From Candidatus Eisenbergiella pullistercoris (lineage in GTDB: Bacteria; Bacillota; Clostridia; Lachnospirales; Lachnospiraceae): 54,640 nt of DNA. Where the stretch lies: contig DXDD01000102.1 in the NCBI GenBank assembly GCA_019115665.1, forward strand, positions 1 through 54,640, read 5' to 3'. Below, one piece after another: positions 46,349 to 54,640 of this stretch (the first letter of the stretch is position 1; every line of letters begins with the position of its first letter). The notes under the pieces were generated by a model, which worked only from the letters and a program-made list of their open reading frames with translations, did no database searches and had not been told where the DNA came from. The position numbers were made by a program, and so were the translations under genes.

Positions 46349-47587
46349 ATGAAGAACGTCTATTCGGTGGGACAGGTGAACGCCTATATCCGGAACATGT
46401 TTTCCCAGGATTTCCTGCTGAGAAGCATCAGCGTCAGGGGCGAGGTGAGCAACTGCAAGTATCATTCCTCCGGCCATCTGTATTTTACGCTGAAGGATGA
46501 AAGGGCCGCCGTCGCCTGCGTGATGTTCGCCGGTTATCGGAAGAGGCTTTCCTTCCGCCTGGAGGAAGGCATGCAGGTGGTCGTGCAGGGGAGCGTGGAG
46601 GTCTACGAGCGGGACGGGAAATACCAGCTGTACGCGAAGGAGATCCTCCTGGACGGAGCCGGATATCTGTATGAAAAATTTGAACGGCTGAAGCGCAGTC
46701 TGGAAGAGCGCGGCCTGTTCGCTCCGGAGTACAAGCGGCCGATCCCCGCCTATATCCGCACCCTTGGCGTTGTGACGGCTCCCACGGGAGCGGCGGTGCG
46801 GGATATCATCAACATTACCCGCAGAAGGAATCCCTATGTGCAGATCATTCTCTATCCTGCCGTGGTGCAGGGAGACCAGGCGGTTCCCAGCATCGTGAAC
46901 GGCATCCGGGCGCTGGAGCGGCTCGGAGTGGACGTGATGATCGTGGGCCGGGGCGGAGGCTCCATGGAGGATCTGTGGGCGTTCAACGAGGAGGCGGTGG
47001 CCCAGGCGGTCTTTGACTGCGCGGTTCCCGTCATTTCTGCCGTTGGGCATGAAACGGACACCACCATCATCGACTTTGTCTCGGATCTTCGCGCGCCGAC
47101 GCCTTCTGCCGCTGCGGAGCTTGCCGTATATGATGTCAGGCAGCTGCTGGAGTTTCTGGAGGACAGGAAGGAAGGGCTGAACCGGCGGCTGCGGGCCGTT
47201 CTGAACCGGGATCGCCTGCGTCTGCAGCACGCGGCGCGGTCCCTGCAGCATCTGAGCCCGGCGAACCGGATCCGGGAGCGGCGGATGACCTGCATCCGCT
47301 TGGAGGAGGGCCTGCAGGCTGCGATGAAGCGTGTTCTGGAGCTTGGGAGAAATCGGCTGCGCCTGTATGCGGAGACGCTGAAGGGGCTGTCGCCCCTGGA
47401 TAAGCTGGCGCAGGGCTTTTCTCATGTGGAGGATGAAGCGGGAAGGACGGTTTCGGATATCGGAAGGATCGCTCCGGGAGACCTTCTTTCCATTTATGTG
47501 AAAAACGGCAGGGCGCTTGCCGAGGTGAAGGAGACGTCGCCGTGGAGCCCGCAGGAAGTTGGGAAAGGAGAAAGGGATGCCGGCTGA
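46349..47587 (+). CDS. xseA: Exodeoxyribonuclease VII large subunit
   Basis: 412 residues. It is the catalytic subunit of the single-strand-specific exonuclease. The N-terminal OB-fold (YSVGQVNAYIRNMFSQDFLL, VSNCKYHSSGHLYFTLKDE) is followed by the catalytic domain (VVTAPTGAAVRDIINITRRRNP, VGRGGGSMEDLWAFNEE, AVGHETDTTIIDFVSDLRAPTPSAAAE-type text) and a long coiled-coil. ATG at 46349. It overlaps xseB by 11 bp, matching the need for balanced subunits. Confidence 0.97.
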   Translation: MKNVYSVGQVNAYIRNMFSQDFLLRSISVRGEVSNCKYHSSGHLYFTLKDERAAVACVMFAGYRKRLSFRLEEGMQVVVQGSVEVYERDGKYQLYAKEILLDGAGYLYEKFERLKRSLEERGLFAPEYKRPIPAYIRTLGVVTAPTGAAVRDIINITRRRNPYVQIILYPAVVQGDQAVPSIVNGIRALERLGVDVMIVGRGGGSMEDLWAFNEEAVAQAVFDCAVPVISAVGHETDTTIIDFVSDLRAPTPSAAAELAVYDVRQLLEFLEDRKEGLNRRLRAVLNRDRLRLQHAARSLQHLSPANRIRERRMTCIRLEEGLQAAMKRVLELGRNRLRLYAETLKGLSPLDKLAQGFSHVEDEAGRTVSDIGRIAPGDLLSIYVKNGRALAEVKETSPWSPQEVGKGERDAG

Positions 47588-47816
47588 AAAGAAAAAGAGG
47601 GCAGACGCTCCTGAAAAGGAGATCGGCCTGGAGGAAGCCTTCGGCATGCTGGACGGAATCATCCGCAGGCTGGAGGAGGAAGAGATTTCTCTGGAGGATT
47701 CCTTTGACGCATACAAAAAAGGAATGGATCTGCTGAAGATCTGCAATGATAAAATCGACCAGGTGGAAAAAAAGGTCCTGGTCCTGAACGGGGAGGGCGG
47801 ACTGGATGAATTTTGA
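47577..47816 (+). CDS. xseB: Exodeoxyribonuclease VII small subunit
   Basis: 79 residues. The helical hairpin LEEAFGMLDGIIRRLEEEEISLEDS and FDAYKKGMDLLKICNDKIDQVEKKV is the family signature. The ATG at 47577 follows AAAGGAG and overlaps the xseA end. The frame could open at 47559 without a better site. Its stop overlaps the ispA start. Confidence 0.95.
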   Translation: MPAEKKKRADAPEKEIGLEEAFGMLDGIIRRLEEEEISLEDSFDAYKKGMDLLKICNDKIDQVEKKVLVLNGEGGLDEF

Positions 47817-48714
47817 AGAGCGTCTTAACGCGGACATCGCGGAAATTGAGGAGATTTTGAAAAGATACCTGCCGAAGGAGGAGGGCTGCGCGAAAACGGT
47901 AGCGGAGGCGGCGAACTACAGCGTGCTGGCGGGAGGAAAGCGCCTGCGGCCCATGCTGCTTCTGGAATGCTGCCGTCTGTTCGGAGGAAGAACGGAGCTG
48001 GCGGCCCCTTTTATGGCGGCCATTGAGTTTATCCACACCTATTCCCTGGTACACGACGATCTGCCCTGCATGGACAACGACGAATACCGCCGGGGAAGGA
48101 AGACCACCCATGCCGTTTACGGCGAGGGCATGGCGGTGCTGGCAGGGGACGCCCTGCTGAATCTGGCTTTTGAGACGGCTGCTTCCGCCTTTACCCTGGC
48201 AGAGAAGGAGGAGGAACTGAGAAGGGCGGCCAGAGCCATGCAGATCCTCTCCGCGAAATCCGGGATCGGCGGCATGATCGGCGGTCAGTGCGCCGATACC
48301 GAGGCGGAGGAGTTTCCGCCGGAGAGGGTGACGAAGGAGCTGCTTCTGTACATTCATGAGAACAAGACGGCGGCCATGATCGAAAGCCCCATGATGATCG
48401 GAGCCCTTCTGGCCGGAGCGCCGGAGGAAAAGCTCGCCGCTCTGGAACGGATCGGAAGCCGGATCGGTCTGGCCTTCCAGATCCGGGATGATATTCTGGA
48501 TCTGACCAGCAGCCTGGAGGAACTGGGAAAGCAGACGGGCAGCGATCTGAAGAACCATAAGGTCACTTATGTGTCCTTAAACGGCATGGAGCAGTCGGAA
48601 AAGGATGTGCGCAGGCTTTCGGAGGAGGCGCTTCTGGAGCTGAAGGGACTGACGGAAGAGAGAAATGAATTCCTGGAACGCCTGGTGGAGGATTTGATTA
48701 CACGGAAGAAGTAG
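47806..48714 (+). CDS. ispA: Polyprenyl (farnesyl/geranylgeranyl) diphosphate synthase
   Basis: 302 residues. It condenses isopentenyl diphosphate with allylic diphosphates. The first aspartate-rich motif is D84-D90 (HDDLPCMDND, the bacterial DDx4D type). The second is IRDDILD near residue 228. GGKRLRPM binds isopentenyl diphosphate. The insertion in the first motif is typical of short-chain (farnesyl) synthases. The start overlaps xseB. It lies before dxs, which supplies the precursor pathway. Confidence 0.95.
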   Translation: MNFEERLNADIAEIEEILKRYLPKEEGCAKTVAEAANYSVLAGGKRLRPMLLLECCRLFGGRTELAAPFMAAIEFIHTYSLVHDDLPCMDNDEYRRGRKTTHAVYGEGMAVLAGDALLNLAFETAASAFTLAEKEEELRRAARAMQILSAKSGIGGMIGGQCADTEAEEFPPERVTKELLLYIHENKTAAMIESPMMIGALLAGAPEEKLAALERIGSRIGLAFQIRDDILDLTSSLEELGKQTGSDLKNHKVTYVSLNGMEQSEKDVRRLSEEALLELKGLTEERNEFLERLVEDLITRKK

Positions 48715-48765
48715 GAGCGGCCTGCGCCGGATACCCGGCCGGCCCGCTTCGGAATGGAGGAAGCC

Positions 48766-50628
48766 ATGCTTCTTGATCAGATAAAGCAGCCAAATGATAT
48801 AAAGAAGATCAGTCCCCGGGATTATCCGGCGCTGGCGGCGGAGATCCGGGAATTTCTGGTGAACAAGATCAGCGTGACGGGAGGCCATCTCGGCTCCAAC
48901 CTTGGCGCGGTGGAGCTGACCATGGCGCTTCATCTGGTGCTGGATCTGCCCCAGGATAAGATCGTCTGGGACGTGGGGCATCAGTCCTATACCCACAAGC
49001 TTCTGACCGGACGGCGGGAGGGCTTTGAGCATCTGCGCAAGTACGGCGGCATGAGCGGCTTTCCCAAACGGAAGGAAAGCGAGTGCGACAGCTTTGACAC
49101 GGGACACAGCTCCACCTCCATCTCCGCCGGCCTTGGCCTGGTGAAGGCAAGAGACCTGCGGGGAGAGGACTACACGGTGGTTTCCGTGATCGGGGACGGC
49201 TCCCTGACCGGCGGGATGGCCTATGAGGCGCTGAACAACGCCGCCAGGCTGGAGACCAATTTCATCATCATCCTGAACGACAACAACATGTCCATCTCGG
49301 AAAATGTGGGGGGCGTTTCCAAATATCTGAACAACATCCGCACCTCCAACGCCTATCTGGACGTGAAGGACGGCATTTACTATGCCATCCGCAACACCCG
49401 GTACGGAGAACCGGTGGTGGCGGGCATCCGCCGGGCCAAGAACAGCCTGAAGCAGCTGGTGATCCCGGGCATGATGTTCGAGGATATGGGGATCACCTAT
49501 CTGGGCCCCGTGGACGGACACGATACGGCCGCTCTGGTGCGGGTGATCCGGGAGGCGAAGCGCAGGAAAAACGCTGTGCTCATCCATGTGCTCACCAAAA
49601 AGGGCAAGGGCTATCCTCCCGCGGAAAAGCATCCGGCCCGTTTTCACGGGGCGGAGCCCTTTGATGTGCAGACCGGCGTGCCTCTGAAGAAAAAAATGAA
49701 GGCCAACTACACCGATATTTTTTCCACGGTGATGATGAAGCTGGGGCAGCGCAACGACAGGATCGTGGCCATCACGGCCGCCATGCCGGACGGCACCGGG
49801 CTGAAGCGGTTCAGCCACGCCTATCCGGACCGTTTTTTTGACGTGGGGATCGCGGAGCAGCATGCGGTGACCTTCGCGGCCGGGCTTGCGGCGGGGGGCC
49901 TCCGTCCTGTGGTGGCGGTTTATTCCTCCTTCCTGCAGAGGGCCTACGATCAGATCCTGCATGACGTGTGCATCCAGAATCTGCCCGTGATCTTTGCCAT
50001 TGACCGGGCGGGGCTGGTGGGAAGCGACGGGGAGACCCATCAGGGGATCTTCGATCTGTCCTATCTGTCCTCCATCCCCAACATGCATATCTGCGCGCCC
50101 AAGAACAAGTGGGAGCTGTCGGACATGCTCAAATTTGCCGTGGCCTTTGAAGCGCCCATCGCCATCCGTTATCCCAGAGGAGAGGCCTACGACGGGCTTG
50201 CTCAGTTCCGCGCCCCAGTGGAATACGGGAAGGCGGAGATGCTCTATGAGGAAGAGGGGATCGCCCTTCTTGCCGTGGGAAGCATGGTGAAGACGGCGGA
50301 AGCGGCGCGGCTGCGGCTGAAGGGGCGCGGACTTTCCTGCACGCTGGTGAACGCCCGTTTTGTAAAGCCCGTGGATGAGGAAATGATCGAGCGCCTGGCC
50401 CGCGGCCACAGGCTCATCGTGACCCTGGAGGAAAATGTGGCAAGCGGCGGCTTCGGGGAGCGGGTCCGTACCTTCGCGGATGAAAAGGAGCTCCCTGCGC
50501 AGATCCTTTCCGTCACCATTCCGGACGAATACGTGGAGCACGGCAATGTGGAGCTTCTGAAAAAGGAGATCGGCATCGATGAGGATACGGTGACGAAACG
50601 GATACTGGAGGCATGGGAGCAGAAATGA
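48766..50628 (+). CDS. dxs: 1-deoxy-D-xylulose-5-phosphate synthase
   Basis: 620 residues, full length. It uses thiamine diphosphate to join pyruvate and glyceraldehyde 3-phosphate, the first step of the MEP isoprenoid pathway. The N-terminal block TGGHLGSNLGAVELT and the thiamine-binding GDGSLTGGMAYEALNN (to ILNDNNMS) are clear. The transketolase middle domain has DVGIAEQHAVTFAAG with the catalytic Glu. The ATG at 48766 follows GGAGGAAG; an earlier in-frame ATG at 48754 lacks one. The stop overlaps tlyA. Confidence 0.97.
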   Translation: MLLDQIKQPNDIKKISPRDYPALAAEIREFLVNKISVTGGHLGSNLGAVELTMALHLVLDLPQDKIVWDVGHQSYTHKLLTGRREGFEHLRKYGGMSGFPKRKESECDSFDTGHSSTSISAGLGLVKARDLRGEDYTVVSVIGDGSLTGGMAYEALNNAARLETNFIIILNDNNMSISENVGGVSKYLNNIRTSNAYLDVKDGIYYAIRNTRYGEPVVAGIRRAKNSLKQLVIPGMMFEDMGITYLGPVDGHDTAALVRVIREAKRRKNAVLIHVLTKKGKGYPPAEKHPARFHGAEPFDVQTGVPLKKKMKANYTDIFSTVMMKLGQRNDRIVAITAAMPDGTGLKRFSHAYPDRFFDVGIAEQHAVTFAAGLAAGGLRPVVAVYSSFLQRAYDQILHDVCIQNLPVIFAIDRAGLVGSDGETHQGIFDLSYLSSIPNMHICAPKNKWELSDMLKFAVAFEAPIAIRYPRGEAYDGLAQFRAPVEYGKAEMLYEEEGIALLAVGSMVKTAEAARLRLKGRGLSCTLVNARFVKPVDEEMIERLARGHRLIVTLEENVASGGFGERVRTFADEKELPAQILSVTIPDEYVEHGNVELLKKEIGIDEDTVTKRILEAWEQK

Positions 50629-51509
50629 AGGAACGGCTGGATGTGCTTCTTGTGAAGCTTGGATACGCGCCCTCCCGGGAAAAGGCGAAGGCGGTCATCA
50701 TGTCCGGAAACGTGTTCGTGGACGGACAGAGAGAGGACAAGGCCGGCGCCGTATTCGGAGAGGACGCGCAGATCACGGTGAAGGAAAATCCTCTGAAATA
50801 CGTGAGCAGGGGCGGGCTGAAGCTGGAAAAGGCCATGCGGGAATTCCCCATTTCTCTGGAAGGCGGTATCTGCATGGATATCGGAGCCTCCACGGGAGGC
50901 TTTACGGACTGCATGCTTCAGAACGGGGCGGCAAAGGTGTACGCGGTGGACGTGGGACACGGACAGCTTGCCTGGAAGCTGCGCTGCGACGAGCGGGTGG
51001 TGTGCATGGAGCGCACCAATTTCCGCTATATGACGCGGGAGGATATTCCGGATGAACTGGATTTCGCTTCCGTGGACGTGTCCTTCATTTCCCTGACGAA
51101 GATCCTCCTTCCGGCGAGGCGGCTTTTAAAGCCCTCCGGACAGATGGTCTGTCTGATCAAGCCTCAGTTTGAGGCCGGCCGGGAAAAGGTGGGAAAGAAG
51201 GGCGTGGTAAGAGAGCCCTCCGTTCACCGGGAGGTCATTGAAAGGATCGTGGATTTTGCCTCCTTCCTGGGGTTTTCCGTCCGGGGGCTCACCTTTTCTC
51301 CCGTGCGGGGGCCGGAAGGGAATATCGAATATCTGATCTGGATCGAGAAGGATGAGGCGGAGGATGAGAGGACGGCTTCCCTTTCTGAGGCGGACGCGCT
51401 GAAGCTGTTTGCCGGCCTGGAGGAGGAAGGCGCGGGCCTTTCCGGCACGCCGGAGTGGAAGGAACGGATCGCCGGAGTGGTGCGCAGGGCGCATGAGCAG
51501 GTGGAATAA
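50625..51509 (+). CDS. tlyA: TlyA-family rRNA (cytidine-2'-O)-methyltransferase
   Basis: 294 residues. An N-terminal S4 RNA-binding domain (RLDVLLVKLGYAPSREKAKAVIMSGNVFV) is joined to an FtsJ-like Rossmann methyltransferase (CMDIGASTGGFTDCMLQ, the SAM motif). Conserved VSFISL and LIKPQFEAGREKVGKKG blocks follow. Characterised homologues 2'-O-methylate 16S and 23S rRNA; some are called haemolysins. I chose the ATG at 50625 (ATGA overlap with dxs) over 50613 because GGGAGCAG lies upstream. Confidence 0.94.
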   Translation: MKERLDVLLVKLGYAPSREKAKAVIMSGNVFVDGQREDKAGAVFGEDAQITVKENPLKYVSRGGLKLEKAMREFPISLEGGICMDIGASTGGFTDCMLQNGAAKVYAVDVGHGQLAWKLRCDERVVCMERTNFRYMTREDIPDELDFASVDVSFISLTKILLPARRLLKPSGQMVCLIKPQFEAGREKVGKKGVVREPSVHREVIERIVDFASFLGFSVRGLTFSPVRGPEGNIEYLIWIEKDEAEDERTASLSEADALKLFAGLEEEGAGLSGTPEWKERIAGVVRRAHEQVE

Positions 51510-52477
51510 TGGACACAGGGACAGGAAAATCTTACATCATCATGACAAACCGTCCGAAGGATCCGTCCCTTGCGGTGACGGAGCGGATCCGCGCTTTTCT
51601 GGAAAAAAGAGGGGCGCGGGTGTCCGTGTTCGCGGACAATGAGGACGCCTCCCGGCTCGGACTCGCGGAAGAACCGGGGAAAATGGCGGACGGGCCGGCG
51701 GAACCGGGCAAAAGGACAGACACGGACGGGCCGGCGGAACCGGGCAAACCGGCGGATGCGGACAGGACGGCCCCGCATGCCGCGGCCTCCTGCATGATCG
51801 TGCTGGGCGGGGACGGCACCATGCTCAAAGCGGCAAAGGAGACGGCCTTCAGCCGGATCCCGCTTCTGGGCGTAAACCTGGGAACCATGGGCTACCTTGC
51901 CGAGGTGGAGGTGGCATCTCTGGAGGAGGCGCTGGAGCGGCTGCTGCGCGGGGATTACACGGTGGAGGAGCGGATGATGCTGTCGGGAAGCGTCAGACGG
52001 GGCGACGGAAGCCGGGAAACCGCGCAGCTGGACGCTCTGAATGACGTGACGGTCACCAGGTGCGGCCCGATGCAGGTGGTTCCCCTGCGGATCTGGGTGA
52101 ACGGCCAGCTCCTCGCGGGCTACGGGGCGGACGGGATCGTGATCGCCACCCCCACCGGATCCACCGGCTACAACCTGTCCGCGGGAGGCCCCATCGTGGA
52201 GCCGGAGGCGGGGCTCATCCTTCTGACGCCCATCTGCCCCCATACGCTCAACACCCGGAGCGTGGTGCTCTGCGACCGGGATGAGGTGGAGGTGGAGATC
52301 GGAAGGAAGCCCTCGGGGGATGTCCAGGAGGTGGAGGTCAGCTTCGACGGCGCCCTTCTTACCAGGCTTCGCAGCGGGGACAGAGTCCGGGTGAAAAAAA
52401 GTGAAAGGACCACCTCCATTATCAGGCTGAGCGAACCGGCTTTTCTGGAACGCCTGCACAGAAAGATGAGTGAGTAG
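51509..52477 (+). CDS. nadK: NAD kinase with expanded N-terminal linker
   Basis: 322 residues, longer than the usual ~280-290. It phosphorylates NAD to NADP. The GGDGT motif (LGGDGTML) lies near residue 100, NLGTMGYLAEVE follows, and the substrate block is TPTGSTGYNLSAGGPIVEPE. Between residues ~55 and 86 an in-frame tandem repeat (DNA 51671-51766) inserts EPGK..DGPA units, displacing the normal short loop before GGDGT. The start overlaps the tlyA stop by one base. Confidence 0.95.
   Translation: MDTGTGKSYIIMTNRPKDPSLAVTERIRAFLEKRGARVSVFADNEDASRLGLAEEPGKMADGPAEPGKRTDTDGPAEPGKPADADRTAPHAAASCMIVLGGDGTMLKAAKETAFSRIPLLGVNLGTMGYLAEVEVASLEEALERLLRGDYTVEERMMLSGSVRRGDGSRETAQLDALNDVTVTRCGPMQVVPLRIWVNGQLLAGYGADGIVIATPTGSTGYNLSAGGPIVEPEAGLILLTPICPHTLNTRSVVLCDRDEVEVEIGRKPSGDVQEVEVSFDGALLTRLRSGDRVRVKKSERTTSIIRLSEPAFLERLHRKMSE
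51671..51766. repeat. 30-36-nt in-frame minisatellite in nadK
   Basis: Units begin GAACCGGG at 51671 (30 nt), 51701 (36 nt) and 51737 (30 nt) and share GGACGGGCCGGCG ends. They encode EPGKxxDGPA-like repeats. Confidence 0.9.
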
Positions 52478-52481
52478 ACGA

Positions 52482-52934
52482 ATGAAACAGAGCAGACAGG
52501 AGAAAATCGTGGAGCTGGTTAAGGCCAGCGAGATCGAAACGCAGGAGGAGCTTGCGGACAGACTGAGAGAGGCGGGCTTTGTTGTGACCCAGTCCACCAT
52601 TTCCCGTGATATCAGGCAGCTCCATCTGTCCAAGGTGCCCGCAGGGAACGGACGTCAGAAATATGTGGTGCTCAGGCAGGACGACAGCCATCTCTGGGAC
52701 AAGTATGTGCGCGTTCTGAAGGACGGCTTCGTTTCCATGGATATGGCGCAGAATATCCTGGTGATCAAGACCGTGTCCGGCATGGCAATGGCGGTGGCGG
52801 CCGCGGTGGACGCCATGAAGTTTCAGGAGATCGTGGGCTGCATCGCCGGGGACGATACCATCATGATGGCGGTCCGCAGCGTGGAGGAAACAAAGGCGGT
52901 CATGGAAAAGATCCGCCGGATCCTGGGAAAGTAG
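52482..52934 (+). CDS. argR: Arginine repressor ArgR/AhrC
   Basis: 150 residues. The winged-helix N-terminal domain (RQEKIVELVKASEIETQEELADRL, VTQSTISRDIRQLHL) binds ARG boxes. The C-terminal domain (GMAMAVAAAVDAMKFQEIVGCIAGDDTIMMAVRS) forms arginine-dependent hexamers; GDDT is the arginine-binding motif. It is part of the conserved clostridial string before recN. ATG at 52482; a GTG at 52470 that overlaps the nadK stop is possible. Confidence 0.95.
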   Translation: MKQSRQEKIVELVKASEIETQEELADRLREAGFVVTQSTISRDIRQLHLSKVPAGNGRQKYVVLRQDDSHLWDKYVRVLKDGFVSMDMAQNILVIKTVSGMAMAVAAAVDAMKFQEIVGCIAGDDTIMMAVRSVEETKAVMEKIRRILGK

Positions 52935-52956
52935 AGGGAAGCTCCGGCTGCCAGAC

Positions 52957-52979
52957 GCCGCGGCATTGATGCCGCGGGC
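52957..52979. other. GC-rich hairpin after argR
   Basis: GCCGCGGCAT (52957-52966), 2 nt, then ATGCCGCGG-GC (52969-52979). A compact stem without a T-run. Confidence 0.7.
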
Positions 52980-52993
52980 TGTGTGCGTCGCGT

Positions 52994-53028
52994 GATCGGA
53001 CAGGGGAAGGCGCTTCCCCTGTCCGATC
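52994..53028. other. Perfect 16-bp palindromic stem upstream of recN
   Basis: GATCGGACAGGGGAAG (52994-53009), loop GCG, CTTCCCCTGTCCGATC (53013-53028). All 16 pairs match. It ends 28 bp before the recN start and just before its distant GGAAGGA ribosome-binding site. There is no T-run, so it is not a classical terminator. Confidence 0.9.
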
Positions 53029-53056
53029 ATTCAGGAAGGAATACTGGTAAGAAAAT

Positions 53057-54640
53057 ATGTTGGTGAGCTTGCATGTGAAAAATCTGGCGCTGATCCAGGA
53101 GGCGGAAGTTTTTTTCGGCCCCGGTCTGAATATCCTGACCGGAGAGACCGGCGCGGGAAAATCGATCATCCTCGGCTCCGTCGGACTGGCGCTGGGAGGA
53201 AGGGCGGACCGGGATATGATCCGGACGGGAGCGGATCAGGCGCTGGTGGAGCTGGTATTCGCCCTGGACAAAAAGGAGCAGGCGGATAAGGTGCGCGCTC
53301 TGGATATTCCGGTGGAGGAGGACGGCATGGTGATCCTTCAGCGCCGGATCCTGCCTGGAAGGAGTTTAAGCCGGGTCAACGGCGAGACGGTGAACGGAAA
53401 GCTGTTAAAGGAGCTTTCCGGAATCCTCATCGACATTCACGGCCAGCACGATTCCCAGAAGCTGTTAAAGCCCAAGCGCCATCTGGAGATTCTGGATGAT
53501 TTTGCCGGAGAGGAAGCGGCGGATCTGAAGCGGGAGCTGAAGGACAGGTATGACTCCCTCCGTCAGACCAGAAAGCTGCTTTCCGAATGCGGGATGGACA
53601 GCAGGGAGCGGGAGCGCGCGCTTTCCCTGGCCGGCTTTGAAGCGAAGGAGATCGCGGAAGCCGGACTGAAGGAGGGAGAGGATGAGGAGCTGGAGACGCG
53701 TTTCCGGAAGATGGCGAACAGCCGCCGGATCGCGGAAGCGGTGGGGATGAGCTGGGAGCTGACCGGCTCCCAGACCCAGGGCGGCGCTTCGGAAGCGGTA
53801 GGCCGCGCGCTGCGGGAGCTTTCTTCCGTCAGCGCCTATGACGACGGGCTGGAGCAGTTCGTTTCCCTCCTTTCCGATGTGGAAGGGCTGCTGAATGAAT
53901 TCAACCGTTCCGCCTCGGAATACCTTTCCGACCTGGAATTTGATCAGGCGGATTTTGAACAGGTGGAGGAGCGCCTCAACCTGATCAACCGGCTGAAGGA
54001 AAAATATGGAAATACCATTCCGGACATCCTGCGTTACCAGGAGGAACGGGAACGGGAGATCGAGCGGCTTCAGGATGCGGACGCATACCGGGAAAGGCTT
54101 CAGGAAAAGCTGAAGGAGGAAAAGAAGCAGGTGGAAGCGCTCTGCGGGCGGCTTTCCGGGATCCGGGAAAAGGCGGGGCAGAGACTTTCCGGGCTTCTGA
54201 TCGAAGCGCTCCAGGATCTGAATTTCAATCAGGTGGACTTTGACGTGCTCCTGAACAGAAAGGCGGAGCCTGCCTCCGACGGCTGGGACGAGGCGGCCTT
54301 CCGCATATCCACGAATCCGGGCGAGCCGAAAAAGCCCCTCTCCGAAGTGGCGAGCGGCGGCGAGCTTTCCCGCATCATGCTGGCGCTGAAAACGGTGACC
54401 GCGGCCCAGGAGGATAAGGACACCTTCATCTTTGACGAGATCGATACGGGCATCAGCGGAAAAACAGCCTGGAAGGTTTCGCAGAAGCTGGGAATCCTGG
54501 CAAAGACGCGCCAGGTGATCTGCATCACCCATCTGCCGCAGATCGCGGCCATGGCGGACAACCATTTTGTCATTGAGAAAAAATCAGAAAATGGCTCAAC
54601 TGCCACTTCCATTTATGAAATTAAGGGGGACGCGGTGGAA
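53057..54640 (+). CDS. recN: DNA repair protein RecN, truncated by the window end
   Basis: 528 codons are visible without a stop, of an expected ~560. RecN is an SMC-like ATPase that tethers DNA ends in recombinational repair. The N-terminal Walker A is TGETGAGKS (residues 28-36). GQHDSQKLL follows. Coiled-coil arms lie in the middle. The ABC signature EVASGGELSRIMLA and Walker B TFIFDEIDTGISG are near the end. ATG at 53057; the nearest good Shine-Dalgarno (GGAAGGA, 53033 onward) is rather far. No LexA box was recognised upstream. Confidence 0.95.
   Translation, partial: MLVSLHVKNLALIQEAEVFFGPGLNILTGETGAGKSIILGSVGLALGGRADRDMIRTGADQALVELVFALDKKEQADKVRALDIPVEEDGMVILQRRILPGRSLSRVNGETVNGKLLKELSGILIDIHGQHDSQKLLKPKRHLEILDDFAGEEAADLKRELKDRYDSLRQTRKLLSECGMDSRERERALSLAGFEAKEIAEAGLKEGEDEELETRFRKMANSRRIAEAVGMSWELTGSQTQGGASEAVGRALRELSSVSAYDDGLEQFVSLLSDVEGLLNEFNRSASEYLSDLEFDQADFEQVEERLNLINRLKEKYGNTIPDILRYQEEREREIERLQDADAYRERLQEKLKEEKKQVEALCGRLSGIREKAGQRLSGLLIEALQDLNFNQVDFDVLLNRKAEPASDGWDEAAFRISTNPGEPKKPLSEVASGGELSRIMLALKTVTAAQEDKDTFIFDEIDTGISGKTAWKVSQKLGILAKTRQVICITHLPQIAAMADNHFVIEKKSENGSTATSIYEIKGDAVE

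Noticed and set aside
52935..53056. LexA/SOS box upstream of recN
   Set aside because: No CGAAC-N4-GTTCG-like palindrome was found; the palindromes there have other sequences.

Overview
The window looks like the chromosome of a spore-forming, anaerobic, GC-rich member of the Lachnospiraceae/Clostridia. The support is a complete spoIIIA operon, the clostridial gene orders rimP-nusA-ylxR-ylxQ-infB-rbfA-nrnA-truB-ribF and asp23-nusB-xseA-xseB-ispA-dxs-tlyA-nadK-argR-recN, near-consensus sigma-A promoters and strong AGGAGG ribosome-binding sites. No species is claimed.

Layout. 1-7172 is mixed: the start of an AAA-type ATPase, a class-I glutamine-amidotransferase-like hydrolase, tRNA-Glu(CTC), an AT-rich RHH/RelB/RelE toxin-antitoxin island, a small helical protein, a GH78 alpha-L-rhamnosidase, an EamA exporter and a YbaK/PrdX editing protein. 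7173-12124 holds a repeat-filled 0.9 kb spacer, then a heterodimeric ABC exporter whose MarR regulator is the last gene; a likely MarR operator overlaps the promoter start region. 12134-21088 is the rimP-to-ribF translation/ribosome-maturation cluster, with an attenuator-like hairpin in its leader. 21137-25122 holds an NlpC/P60 wall hydrolase with a WalR-type box, then rpsO and pnp. 25290-30779 is spoIIIAA-AH. 30877-45244 is a roughly 14 kb accessory block lying between spoIIIAH and asp23, which are usually close neighbours in clostridia. It carries a structured-RNA candidate, a LytTR response regulator, a GHKL kinase, a membrane protein with a SurA-like region, two ABC exporter half-transporters, a Rpn/PD-(D/E)XK nuclease-like gene, deoB, prfC and a transglutaminase-like protein. 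45407-54640 returns to the conserved asp23-to-recN order and ends inside recN.

The most unusual content is non-coding. Three intergenic arrays (7433-7741, 38373-38676, 44935-45244) each contain six units of one architecture: TACGG, 27 nt, CCGTA, repeated every 52-53 bp. Arrays 1 and 3 are diverged copies in opposite orientation about 37 kb apart. Array 2 has different flanking bases but the same geometry, and it is bracketed by ~36-bp direct repeats next to a fragment of the SurA-like gene. Where the period changes, it changes by about 10 bp. This suggests helically phased protein sites or a BIME-like palindromic family; I recognise no named family.

A second theme is short tandem duplication. 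Units of 13-36 nt are repeated in intergenic spacers and also in frame inside conserved proteins (truB, nadK, spoIIIAF, the transglutaminase-like protein), where they add low-complexity linkers.
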